Source: Bog-756 sp963828385
Lineage (GTDB): Bacteria > Actinomycetota > Acidimicrobiia > Acidimicrobiales > RAAP-2
Length of the DNA: 64,000 bases
Assembly (NCBI GenBank): GCA_963828385.1
Contig: CAWHEF010000002.1
Span: 372,001 to 436,000 of the forward strand
Direction of reading: 5' to 3'
Positions 1 through 8,526 of this stretch are shown piece after piece. The number at the start of each line of letters is the position of its first letter. Position 1 is the stretch's first letter. Under the pieces are notes generated by a model, which saw only the letters and a list, made by a program, of their open reading frames with translations, ran no database searches and was not told where the DNA came from. A program made the position numbers and the translations under genes.

Positions 1-1
1 G

Positions 2-1669
2 ACCAAGCTGATGAAGGGCGTGCTCGGCGTGGACTCGGTCGATGCCCAGCTGGGCGACGGCCTGCCGGCAAAGGCCGTGCTCGGGCTGCCCCGGGCCACC
101 ATCGACCAGGCCGCCACGGCCGACACCGTCGTCGTCCTGGCCCAGGACCTGCGCGAAGAGGTGCCCGTCCTCTTCCTGCGGCTTCGGGAGGCGGTGGTGG
201 ACGGGGCCACGTCCATCGTGGAGCTGACGCCGCGGGCCACCTCGATGACCCCGCTGGCGGCGGCGTCCCTGCGCTACCGACCCGGCGAAGCCACCGCCGT
301 GGTCGGGGCCCTGACCGACACCGGTTCGTCCCCGCCGGCCGGGGTCGACGCCGACGCCCTGGACCGGGCCCGGGAGCTCGCCGCGGCGAGACGGGTCGTC
401 GTCGTGGTGGGCCGGCCGTCCCTCGCCGAGGACGGTGCGCTGATCGCCGAGGCCGCCGAGACCCTGGCCGCCGCCCTCCCCGACGCCTTGTTCCTTCCAG
501 TGCTGCGCCGGGGGAACGTCCACGGCGCCCTCGACATGGGGATGTCCCCGGGGCTCCTGCCCGGAAGGGTGTCCCTCGAGGACGGACGGGACTGGTTCGG
601 CCGGCAGTGGGCGACCCTGCCCGACTCCCCGGGTCGCGACACGGCGGCCATGCTCGCCGCCGCCGATCCCGGGTCGACGGCCCCCCTCCACACCCTGGTG
701 CTGCTGGGCGCGGACCCGCTTTCCGACTTCCCCGACCGGCGGCTCGCCACCGGCGCCCTCGACGGCGCCCGGTTCGTGGTGGCCGTGGCCACCGCACCCG
801 GTCCGGCCACCGAGCGGGCCGACGTGGTCCTGCCGGCCGCCGAGGCTCACGAACGGCCGGGAACGACCACCAACTTCGAAGGCAGGGTCACCCGGCTGGG
901 CCAGAAGCTCGTCCCACCGGGCCACGCGTGGCCCGACTGGATGATCGCCGCCGAGCTCGCCGTCCACCTCGACGCCGACCTCGGGCTCGAGTCGGTCGCC
1001 GACATCTGGGACGAGATCGAGCGGCTGGCCCCCGCGCACCGCGGGCTGACGAAAGACGTGCTCGACAGCCCCGGCGCAGTCGACGGCGTCGTCGTCCCCC
1101 TGCCCTCGACCGCCGTCGCCATCTCGTCCGTCCCCCGAGCGGCGCTCGACCCCATCGCGTTCCCGGGAGTGGAGTCGGTCGAGCTCCAGGGTGCGCCCCT
1201 TCGGGCCGGGCTGGCCGAGGACCCGACCCCCGTCCTGTCGACGGGCGCGACGACCGACCTGCCCGCCCTGACCGGCCCCAACCCGCGCCCGGCTCCGCTC
1301 GCCGGCCCGGCCGAGCTCCGTGTTCCCCACGTGGCGCCCACCGACAGCTACTCGCTCCGGCTCGTCGCCACCCGGGTGCTCTACGACCGCGGGTCGGCGG
1401 TCACCCGGGTCCCGGCTCTCTGTGCCCTCGAGTCACCCTCGCCGCTCAGGATGAACCCCTTTGACCTCGACGACCTCGGGGTGACGCCGGGCGACTCCGT
1501 CAGGGTGCGCACCGCGACCACCTCGGCCGTGCTCGACGTCGCCGTCGACAGCTCGCTCCCCCGCAGGGTGGCGGCGGTCGACTTCAACACGCCGCTGGCC
1601 GAAGGCACGGCCGCCGACCTGATCGACGTGTCCGAACCCGTGGTCGAGCTCAGGGTGGAGACGCTGTGA
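2..1669 (+). CDS. nuoG: NADH-quinone oxidoreductase subunit G, C-terminal part (5' truncated)
   Basis: C-terminal part of the large iron-sulfur subunit of the complex I peripheral arm. The reading frame is open to the first bases of the window, and the residues before the ATG at 11 (TKLMKGVLG) continue a conserved stretch, so that ATG is internal. The visible part is the molybdopterin-oxidoreductase-like fold, with a segment typical of the family (VLPAAEAHERPGTTTNFEG, about residues 277-295 of the visible part). A dinucleotide-binding-like beta domain follows (MNPFDLDDLGVTPGDSVRV). The N-terminal [FeS] cysteine domains lie outside the window. The stop overlaps the nuoH GTG by 4 bases. Confidence 0.95.
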   Translation, partial: TKLMKGVLGVDSVDAQLGDGLPAKAVLGLPRATIDQAATADTVVVLAQDLREEVPVLFLRLREAVVDGATSIVELTPRATSMTPLAAASLRYRPGEATAVVGALTDTGSSPPAGVDADALDRARELAAARRVVVVVGRPSLAEDGALIAEAAETLAAALPDALFLPVLRRGNVHGALDMGMSPGLLPGRVSLEDGRDWFGRQWATLPDSPGRDTAAMLAAADPGSTAPLHTLVLLGADPLSDFPDRRLATGALDGARFVVAVATAPGPATERADVVLPAAEAHERPGTTTNFEGRVTRLGQKLVPPGHAWPDWMIAAELAVHLDADLGLESVADIWDEIERLAPAHRGLTKDVLDSPGAVDGVVVPLPSTAVAISSVPRAALDPIAFPGVESVELQGAPLRAGLAEDPTPVLSTGATTDLPALTGPNPRPAPLAGPAELRVPHVAPTDSYSLRLVATRVLYDRGSAVTRVPALCALESPSPLRMNPFDLDDLGVTPGDSVRVRTATTSAVLDVAVDSSLPRRVAAVDFNTPLAEGTAADLIDVSEPVVELRVETL

Positions 1670-2919
1670 GCGCGCTCGTCCACGGTCTCCACCCGCTGAT
1701 CGCCAGTGACCCTCTCTATGCCGCCGGCATCAACTGGATCGTGGTCGTCATCGTGATCATCAAGGTCGTGGTGGTCTTCGCCGCCCTGATGGTCTCGGTC
1801 ATGCTCATGATCTGGTTCGAGCGCAAGGTCATCTCCGACATGCAGAGCCGCATCGGCCCCAACCGGGCCGGGCCGTTCGGGGTGGCACAGACGCTCGCCG
1901 ACGGCATCAAGCTGTTCTTCAAGGAAGACCTCATCCCCGAGCAGTCGGACCGTGCGGTGTTCAAGCTCGCCCCCTACCTCACCATCCTGCCGGCCTTCTT
2001 GAGCTTCGCCATCGTGCCCATCGGAGGCGAGGTGACCATCGCCGGCCGCACCTTCGAGCTGCAGCTGGCCGACCCGCCCATGGGCATCCTGTTCCTCTTG
2101 GCCATGTCGTCCCTCGCCGTCTACGGCACGATGCTGGCCGGGTGGTCCTCGGGGTCGAAATACCCGCTCCTCGGGGCGGTGCGGGCGTCGGCCCAGATGA
2201 TCAGCTACGAGGCGGCGCTCGGCATGACCGTCGTCGCCATCGTCCTCATCACCGGAGCGCTGAGCACCCGCTCCATCGTCGACGCCCAGGCGCACCACTT
2301 CTGGCAGTGGAACGCCATACGGCTCGGGGTCGTGCCGTTTCTCATCTTCTTCATCGCCGTCATCGCCGAGACGAACCGTCCGCCCTTCGACATGGTAGAG
2401 GCGGACACCGAGCTCGTCGGTGGATTCGTAACCGAGTACTCGTCCATCCGCTTCGCCCTCTTTTTCCTGGCCGAGTTCATGAACACGATCACGATGTCGG
2501 CCATCACGGTGACGCTCTTCTTCGGCGGCCCGGACGGGCCCATTCCCCACATCCCCTACACATACTGGCTGTGGCCCATCGTCTGGTTCCTGTTGAAGAC
2601 GATCGTGTTCCTCTTCGTGTTCGTCTGGCTGCGCGCCGCCCTGCCCCGGCTCCGCTACGACCAGTTGATGAACCTCGGGTGGCAGCGCCTCATCCCGCTC
2701 TCGCTCGGCTGGCTGCTGGTGGTGGCCGGGTTCGTGGTGGACGGATGGTGGGGGTTGGGCCTGGCCGCTGCCGTCGTCGTGTGCGCAGTCGTCCTCGTGC
2801 GGGCGTTCGTGGTCGGCGCCGTGCGGGGCGAGCACCAGTCGATCCTTCCTCCGGTGGGTTCGCGGCCGTGGCGCTCCACGATCGAGCGGTCCGGTGCCGG
2901 CCGGGGAGGTGGGGCCTGA
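1666..2919 (+). CDS. nuoH: NADH-quinone oxidoreductase subunit H
   Basis: Membrane subunit at the junction of the peripheral and membrane arms of complex I, contributing to the quinone chamber. The protein has 417 residues and about eight or nine hydrophobic helices. The family signature ETNRPPFDMVEADTELVGG is present, as is the RIGPNRAGPFG loop. A polar tail of about 35 residues follows the last helix. The GTG at 1666 overlaps the nuoG stop (GTGA) and the gene's own TGA overlaps the nuoI ATG, so translation is probably coupled along the operon. Confidence 0.97.
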   Translation: MSALVHGLHPLIASDPLYAAGINWIVVVIVIIKVVVVFAALMVSVMLMIWFERKVISDMQSRIGPNRAGPFGVAQTLADGIKLFFKEDLIPEQSDRAVFKLAPYLTILPAFLSFAIVPIGGEVTIAGRTFELQLADPPMGILFLLAMSSLAVYGTMLAGWSSGSKYPLLGAVRASAQMISYEAALGMTVVAIVLITGALSTRSIVDAQAHHFWQWNAIRLGVVPFLIFFIAVIAETNRPPFDMVEADTELVGGFVTEYSSIRFALFFLAEFMNTITMSAITVTLFFGGPDGPIPHIPYTYWLWPIVWFLLKTIVFLFVFVWLRAALPRLRYDQLMNLGWQRLIPLSLGWLLVVAGFVVDGWWGLGLAAAVVVCAVVLVRAFVVGAVRGEHQSILPPVGSRPWRSTIERSGAGRGGGA

Positions 2920-3863
2920 TGGCGTTTCCCGACCCTCCCCACCAGCGCCAGAACTTCCTCGGCGGCTTCAAGCTGACCCTCGAGCACCTCGGCCGCCCCC
3001 CGGTCACCCGGCAGTATCCCGAGGAGAAGCGGCCCAAGCAGCCGCGCATGCACGGTCGCCACGTCCTCAACCGGTACGAGGACGGGATGGAGAAGTGCAT
3101 CGGGTGCGAGCTGTGCGCCGGGGTGTGTCCGGCCGACTGCATCTACGTGCGCGGCCTCGACAACCCACCCGACCATCCGGTGTCGCCCGGCGAGCGGTAC
3201 GGATACGTCTACGAGATCAACTTCCTCCGCTGCATCCACTGCGACATGTGCGTCGAAGCGTGCCCCACCGAGGCCATCACCGAGTCGAAGCTCATGGAGT
3301 TCTCGTTCACCAACCGCAACGACGCCATCTACACCAAGGACGAGCTGTTGGTCGACGACGAAGGACGGCCGAGGGAACAACCGTGGGAGGACTGGCGGGA
3401 GGGGGATGACCTCTACACGTCGGGCTGGATGCGGGCCACCTCGCCATCGGGCAGCGCCGAGTACGAAGGACGGGTGCAGTGGTCGAGCGAGCTCGGGTAC
3501 GGGGTGCGCGCCCCCGAAGGGGGCCAGAGCCCCTACAGGGACGACACCGCCACCGGGACCCGGGCCGTCCGCGACGCCTACGAGCGTCACCTGATCCCCT
3601 CCGACCTGCCGCCGGCCAAGCGGGGTCCCCGGGGAGCCATCGGGCGGATGCTCGAGAAGGTCCAACGGTTCGCCCCCGGTGCCGGGGCCAAGTACCGCGT
3701 CGAGCGGGACGCCGCGTATGCCGACGCCATCACCGCCGGGAACGAGGGCGGGGAGGCCCGGTCGGCGTTGGGACCGAGTGGGACCTCGGGCCGACCGGTT
3801 GCGTCCACCGACGCCGGTTCCGATCAGGGGACGGGCTCCGAGCACGGAACGGACGCATCCTGA
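2919..3863 (+). CDS. nuoI: NADH-quinone oxidoreductase subunit I, with a long C-terminal extension
   Basis: Carries the two [4Fe-4S] clusters (N6a/N6b) that pass electrons towards quinone. The two ferredoxin motifs are clear: C60-x2-C63-x2-C66-x3-C70 (CIGCELCAGVC) and C105-x2-C108-x2-C111-x3-C115 (CIHCDMCVEAC). The start is the ATG overlapping the nuoH stop (ATGA). The protein has 314 residues, whereas family members are usually around 160-220. The last hundred or so residues are polar, Gly/Ser/Asp-rich and look disordered. An upstream in-frame opening inside nuoH is not part of the gene. The stop overlaps the nuoJ ATG by one base. Confidence 0.95.
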   Translation: MAFPDPPHQRQNFLGGFKLTLEHLGRPPVTRQYPEEKRPKQPRMHGRHVLNRYEDGMEKCIGCELCAGVCPADCIYVRGLDNPPDHPVSPGERYGYVYEINFLRCIHCDMCVEACPTEAITESKLMEFSFTNRNDAIYTKDELLVDDEGRPREQPWEDWREGDDLYTSGWMRATSPSGSAEYEGRVQWSSELGYGVRAPEGGQSPYRDDTATGTRAVRDAYERHLIPSDLPPAKRGPRGAIGRMLEKVQRFAPGAGAKYRVERDAAYADAITAGNEGGEARSALGPSGTSGRPVASTDAGSDQGTGSEHGTDAS

Positions 3864-4633
3864 TGCCGGCGCTGCTCGGCGCGCTTGTCGCCGCCACGAC
3901 CGCCGTCCATCCCACGGCGGCCGATGTCGGGGTCTTCGCCGTGGCGGCGGCCATGGTCCTCGCCGGTGCCGTCGGAGTGGTGGCCGCCCGCAACCCGGTC
4001 CATGCCGCCCTCATGCTGATCCTGACCTTGTTCGGCGTGGCGGTGCTCTTCGTGGTCCAGCACGACCCGTTCCTGGCCGCCGTCCAGGTCATCGTGTACG
4101 CCGGCGCCATCGTGGTGCTCTTCTTGTTCGTCATCATGTTCCTCGGCGTCGACCGGCAGGAGAACGTCGGGACGGAAACTCTTCGCGGGCAGCGCCCGCT
4201 TGCGATCGGGCTCGTGCTCCTCGGCACCACCGGCCTCCTTTTGCTCGGCCAGGTATCGACGTGGACGACGGGGGCACCGCACGTGGCCGGCGTCGCCACC
4301 GGACATGCGTCCAACGTCGCCCTCCTCGGCAAGTCGGTCTACACCACCTACCTGTTCCCCTTCGAGGCGACGGCGGCCCTCCTCGTCATCGCCGTGGTGG
4401 GGGCGGTGGTGCTGGCCCGGCGCCCGCCCCATGCCGCCTCGTCATCGACTGACGGTTCCGGGCCCGAGGAGGGGGCCCCTCCCGGACCGGGAGGGGAGCA
4501 GGCCCGACACGGCGGCCCGACCGAGCTCGACGGCTCCTCCGAGGCCGGTGACCGGTCGACGGCCGGTACCGCCGAACCATCGTCGACCCATGAAGGAGAA
4601 CCATCGTCGACCCACGAAGGAGCCGGCCGGTGA
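3863..4633 (+). CDS. nuoJ: NADH-quinone oxidoreductase subunit J
   Basis: Small membrane subunit of the complex I proton-pumping arm. It has 256 residues with five expected helices. The conserved third helix with its pi-bulge region is recognisable (VIVYAGAIVVLFLFVIMFLG). The start is the ATG at 3863 in a TGATG overlap with nuoI. After the last helix comes a hydrophilic tail of about 60 residues, ending in a duplicated octapeptide EPSSTHEG encoded by a 24-bp direct repeat at 4574-4621. The 3' end overlaps the nuoK GTG by 4 bases. Confidence 0.95.
   Translation: MPALLGALVAATTAVHPTAADVGVFAVAAAMVLAGAVGVVAARNPVHAALMLILTLFGVAVLFVVQHDPFLAAVQVIVYAGAIVVLFLFVIMFLGVDRQENVGTETLRGQRPLAIGLVLLGTTGLLLLGQVSTWTTGAPHVAGVATGHASNVALLGKSVYTTYLFPFEATAALLVIAVVGAVVLARRPPHAASSSTDGSGPEEGAPPGPGGEQARHGGPTELDGSSEAGDRSTAGTAEPSSTHEGEPSSTHEGAGR
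4574..4621. repeat. 24-bp direct repeat (x2) in the nuoJ 3' end
   Basis: Two adjacent 24-bp units (4574-4597 and 4598-4621) differ at one base. They encode EPSSTHEG twice. Each unit contains GAAGGA followed by G, so an AAGGAG Shine-Dalgarno-like hexamer occurs twice (4593-4598 and 4617-4622). The second copy sits 7 bases before the nuoK GTG and is the likely functional ribosome binding site. Confidence 0.85.
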
Positions 4634-4935
4634 GCGTCAACCCCGACTGGTACCTGGGCTTGAGCGTCGTACTGTTCTCGATCGGCGCCCTGGGCGTCCT
4701 CATCCGGCGGAACGTGCTCGTCATGTTCATGTGCATCGAGCTGATGCTGAACGCCGCCAACCTGGCGTTCGTCACCTTCGCCCGCATGCTGGACGACATC
4801 GGCGGGCAGGTGCTCGTCTTCTTCGTGCTGGTCGTGGCGGCCGCGGAAGTCGTGGTCGGCCTCGGCATCGTGGTCGCCATCTTCAGGCGGCGGGCCAACG
4901 CCACCGCCGACGACCTCCACGTGATGAAGGGTTGA
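4630..4935 (+). CDS. nuoK: NADH-quinone oxidoreductase subunit K
   Basis: Three-helix subunit of the complex I membrane arm, 101 residues, the usual family length. The two buried glutamates of the proton path are present: one in MCIELMLNAANL (helix 2) and one in AAAEVVVGLG (helix 3). The GTG at 4630 overlaps the nuoJ stop (GTGA) and is preceded by AAGGAG with 7 bases spacing. Seven bases separate its stop from nuoL. Confidence 0.96.
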   Translation: MSVNPDWYLGLSVVLFSIGALGVLIRRNVLVMFMCIELMLNAANLAFVTFARMLDDIGGQVLVFFVLVVAAAEVVVGLGIVVAIFRRRANATADDLHVMKG

Positions 4936-4942
4936 TCCCTCC

Positions 4943-6871
4943 GTGCTCTCCGTGACCTACCTCATCATCTTGCTGCCCCTGGTCGGGTTCGCCGTCCAGG
5001 TGCTTCTTGGGCGGAGGCTCGGCGACCCGCTGGCCGGAGCGGTGGCCACGGCGTTCATCGGAGGGTCGTTCATCGTCTCGGTCGGCGTCTATTTCGACCT
5101 GCTGCGCGTGCACACACCGGTGCGCACGTTCACCCAGACGCTGTGGACGTGGATCCCGGTCGGCGATCTCCAGGTGCATGCCCGCTTGCTGGTCGACCCC
5201 TTGTCGATGACCATGGTCCTCTTCGTCACCGGGGTCAGCTTCCTCATCCACTTCTACTCGATCGGGTACATGAAGGGGGACAGCGACTACGCCAAGTTCT
5301 TCCTCTACCTGAACCTGTTCGTGGCGTCCATGCTGATCCTGGTGCTCGGGTCCAACATGCTCGTCACCTTCGTCGGCTGGGAGGGCGTGGGGGCCTGCTC
5401 GTACTGGCTGGTGGCGTTCTGGTTCACCCGGGACTCGGCGGCGAGCGCCGGCAAGAAGGCCTTCATCTACAACCGGATCGGCGACGTGGGCTTCCTGCTC
5501 GCCATGTTCCTCACCTTCGACAAGGTGCACTCGCTCGAGTACTCGACCATCTTCGCCCACGTCGGCCAGATCGGCTCCGCCAACATCACCGCCATCTGCC
5601 TGCTCCTCCTCGTTGCGGTCACGGGCAAGTCGGCGCAGATCCCGCTCTTCCCGTGGCTGGCCGACGCCATGGAGGGCCCGACGCCGGTGTCCGCCCTCAT
5701 CCACGCAGCCACCATGGTCACGGCCGGCGTCTACCTCTTGTGCCGGGTCAACCCGCTGCTCCACGCCTCCAGCGCCGCATCGCTCACCGTCGCCTGCATC
5801 GGTGCCGCCACCGCCTTCGTGGGCGCCACCATCGCCTGCGGCCAACAGGACATCAAGAAGGTGCTCGCCTACTCCACCATCTCCCAGCTCGGGTACATGG
5901 TGCTCGCCATCGGCTCGGGCGCCTACGAGGCGGCCATCTTCCTCATGCTGGCCCACGCCTTCTTCAAGGGCCTCCTGTTCCTCGGTTCGGGTTCGGTCAT
6001 CCACGGCCTCGGCGAGGAGCAGGACCTGAAGCGCATGGGCGACCTCCGCAAGTACATGCCGATCACCTTCATCACCTTCGGCATCGGCTGGTTGAGCATC
6101 GCCGCCGTGCCACCGCTGTCGGGCTTCTGGGCCAAGGGGGACGTCCTCGACAACACCTGGGCGGCCCACCCGGCGCTGTGGGCGGTCGGGATCGTGACGG
6201 CCGGCCTCACCGCCTACTACATGAGCCGGCTCACCGGGCTGGCGTTCTTTGGCCGGGATCGGTGGGCCGACGAGGTGCCGGTCGACGTCGACACCGATAT
6301 CCGCGACGCCCACCACGCCGAGGGGCCCATCCCCGAGCCTCACGAGTCGCCCTGGGTGATGACGCTGCCCCTGTGGATCCTCGCCGTCCTCGCCGCCTTC
6401 GCCGGTGTCCTCGCCGTGTCCAATCCGCACCTCTCGTTGGCGTCCTGGATCGATCCCGTCTTCGGGTCCGACCTCTACCGAGATCACCTGAGCGTCGCCT
6501 CGGAGTGGTACCTCGGGGTAATCGACGCCGTGGTGGCGGTCATCGGCGTGGTGGCCGGGATCGTTCTGTGGACGAAGCGGGCGGAGCGACCTGTCCTCGA
6601 GAACCAGTTCCTCAGAGACTCGTGGAAGTTCAACCAGGTCTATGACGCCACCCTGGGCAAGCCGTCGGAGCAGATGGCGTCGTTCAGCGCCGAGGTGGTC
6701 GAGCCGAAGGTCATCGACGGGGCGGTCAACGGCGTCGGCGAGCTGTTCCGTCGGTCGGGGGCGGTCCTGCGGCGCACGCAGACCGGCTACGTGCGCAACT
6801 ACGCCCTCGCCATCGTGCTCGGCACCGTGCTCATCCTCGCCTTCATGCTGACCCGGCTTTGGTGGGGCTGA
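4943..6871 (+). CDS. nuoL: NADH-quinone oxidoreductase subunit L
   Basis: Largest antiporter-like proton-pumping subunit at the distal end of complex I. It has 642 residues, close to the usual length, with about 15-16 helices and a long C-terminal lateral helix. Family motifs are visible: WEGVGACSYWLVAFW, then KSAQIPLFPWLADAMEGPTP and SALIHAATMVTAGVYL. The start is a GTG 7 bases after nuoK. The stop overlaps the nuoM ATG (TGATG). Confidence 0.96.
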   Translation: MLSVTYLIILLPLVGFAVQVLLGRRLGDPLAGAVATAFIGGSFIVSVGVYFDLLRVHTPVRTFTQTLWTWIPVGDLQVHARLLVDPLSMTMVLFVTGVSFLIHFYSIGYMKGDSDYAKFFLYLNLFVASMLILVLGSNMLVTFVGWEGVGACSYWLVAFWFTRDSAASAGKKAFIYNRIGDVGFLLAMFLTFDKVHSLEYSTIFAHVGQIGSANITAICLLLLVAVTGKSAQIPLFPWLADAMEGPTPVSALIHAATMVTAGVYLLCRVNPLLHASSAASLTVACIGAATAFVGATIACGQQDIKKVLAYSTISQLGYMVLAIGSGAYEAAIFLMLAHAFFKGLLFLGSGSVIHGLGEEQDLKRMGDLRKYMPITFITFGIGWLSIAAVPPLSGFWAKGDVLDNTWAAHPALWAVGIVTAGLTAYYMSRLTGLAFFGRDRWADEVPVDVDTDIRDAHHAEGPIPEPHESPWVMTLPLWILAVLAAFAGVLAVSNPHLSLASWIDPVFGSDLYRDHLSVASEWYLGVIDAVVAVIGVVAGIVLWTKRAERPVLENQFLRDSWKFNQVYDATLGKPSEQMASFSAEVVEPKVIDGAVNGVGELFRRSGAVLRRTQTGYVRNYALAIVLGTVLILAFMLTRLWWG

Positions 6872-8526
6872 TGACGCACGCCGCCTTCCCCTACCTGACC
6901 GTGCTGGTGCTGCTGCCGGCCGTGGGGGCGGCCGTCGTGGCCCTCGTTCCCGTGTCCCCGGTGCCCAAGTGGTTCCACGAAGCGCTGGGCGGTGCCGTAG
7001 CCCTCGGCACCGTGGGGGTCGCCGTGGCCGCCGCCGTCGAGTTCAGCGCCGGTGACGGCGGCTACCAGCTGGTCTCCGACCACATCTGGGCCGGGTCCCT
7101 CGGCATCCACTGGTCGATCGGCATCGACGGGATCTCGCTCTTCTTGGTGCTTATGACCGTGCTGCTCTTCGCCCTGGCCATGCTGGGGGCCCGGACGGGG
7201 CGAGACCCGCGTTCCTATGTGGCATGGCTTCTCCTGCTGGAGGCGGCATGCCTCGGCAGCTTCGTCTCCCTCGACCTCGTCTTCTTCTTCCTCTTCTTCG
7301 AGCTGACCCTGGTCCCCGCCTACTTCATCATCGCCGGCTGGGGCTTCGCCCGGAGGGGGTATGCGGCGATCAAATTCTTCATCTACACGTTCGCCGGCTC
7401 GGCCTTCCTCCTGGTCGGGATCCTCGCCGTGGCGTTCATCCACCAGTCACAGACCGGGGTCCTCACCTTCGAGCTTCCCGCCCTCGTCCACACCCACCTG
7501 AGCGGGACCGAGGGCGTCCTGCTGTTCTTGGCCTTCACGATCGCCTTCGCCGTGAAAGCGCCGATCTTCCCTTTTCACACCTGGTCGCCCGACGCCTACG
7601 CGGAGGCACCGACGGCGGGGGCCGTCATCCTGGCCGGCGTGATGGCCAAGATCGGCACCTACGGGATCTTCCGCTTCGACTTGAACCTCTTCCCCCAGGC
7701 CACCCGGACCATGGCACCGTGGCTGCTCACCCTGGCCGTGATCGGCATCCTCTACGGGGCGCTCGTGGCCTGTGCCCAGCGCGACCTCAAACGGTTGCTG
7801 GCCTACTCGTCCCTGGCCCAGATCGGCTTCATCGTGCTCGGGACGTTTGCGTTCGACAGCCAGGGGATGACCGGCGGCGTCCTCCAGATGGTCAACCACG
7901 GGCTGATCATCGCCACGCTGTTCATCCTCGTCGGATGGATCTACGAGCAACGGGGAACGTGGCAGACGACGGCGCTCTCCGGTCTGCAACGGCCTGCGCC
8001 CATCCTGGCCGGCGTCTTCACCGTGGGCATGATGGCGTCCATCGGGCTTCCCGGGCTCAACGGGTTCGTCGGCGAGTTCCTGATCCTGATCGGGACGTTC
8101 CGCACCCACCGGTGGTGGGGGGTGGTGGCCACCATGGGGGTGATCATCGCCGCCATCTACCTCCTGTGGGCGTTCCAGCAGTCGTTCCACAACGAGCCCA
8201 CGCCCGAGGTCATGAAGACCCGTGACATCACCTGGTCGGAGAGAGCGGTGATCGCTCCGCTCATCATCCTCATCGTGGCCATCGGCGTCTTCCCCAAGCC
8301 CGTGCTCGACCGCATCACGCCCTCGGTCGACCGGCTCATCGTCCACGTCGACGAGACCACCCACACCCCGCTGCCTTCCGGCCTCGGGGACACCGCCGGG
8401 TCGAACGCCACGAGCGGGGGACAGGCCGCAGGTGGTGGGTATGCGATGCGGTCCACCGTGCTCCGACCCTCTGCGGTGGGCGTCGCGGCGAGCACCGGAC
8501 AGGCCGAGCGAGGAGGAACGCCGTGA
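6871..8526 (+). CDS. nuoM: NADH-quinone oxidoreductase subunit M
   Basis: Second antiporter-like proton-pumping subunit of complex I, 551 residues with about 14 helices. The key glutamate lies in FFELTLVPAYFIIAGWG, and the central lysine/histidine helix reads KAPIFPFHTWSPDAYAEAPT. The ATG at 6871 overlaps the nuoL stop; a TTG four codons earlier is possible but less likely. A polar tail of about 60 residues follows the last helix. The 3' end overlaps the nuoN start by 4 bases. Confidence 0.96.
   Translation: MTHAAFPYLTVLVLLPAVGAAVVALVPVSPVPKWFHEALGGAVALGTVGVAVAAAVEFSAGDGGYQLVSDHIWAGSLGIHWSIGIDGISLFLVLMTVLLFALAMLGARTGRDPRSYVAWLLLLEAACLGSFVSLDLVFFFLFFELTLVPAYFIIAGWGFARRGYAAIKFFIYTFAGSAFLLVGILAVAFIHQSQTGVLTFELPALVHTHLSGTEGVLLFLAFTIAFAVKAPIFPFHTWSPDAYAEAPTAGAVILAGVMAKIGTYGIFRFDLNLFPQATRTMAPWLLTLAVIGILYGALVACAQRDLKRLLAYSSLAQIGFIVLGTFAFDSQGMTGGVLQMVNHGLIIATLFILVGWIYEQRGTWQTTALSGLQRPAPILAGVFTVGMMASIGLPGLNGFVGEFLILIGTFRTHRWWGVVATMGVIIAAIYLLWAFQQSFHNEPTPEVMKTRDITWSERAVIAPLIILIVAIGVFPKPVLDRITPSVDRLIVHVDETTHTPLPSGLGDTAGSNATSGGQAAGGGYAMRSTVLRPSAVGVAASTGQAERGGTP

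Noticed and set aside
11..13. ATG at base 11 as the start of nuoG
   Set aside because: Residues encoded by bases 2-10 continue the conserved NuoG sequence, so the gene begins upstream of the window.
1381..2835. Long minus-strand open frames across the nuo operon
   Set aside because: They mirror the codon bias of the plus-strand genes, are rich in Arg/Asp/His/Gly and show no domain motifs.
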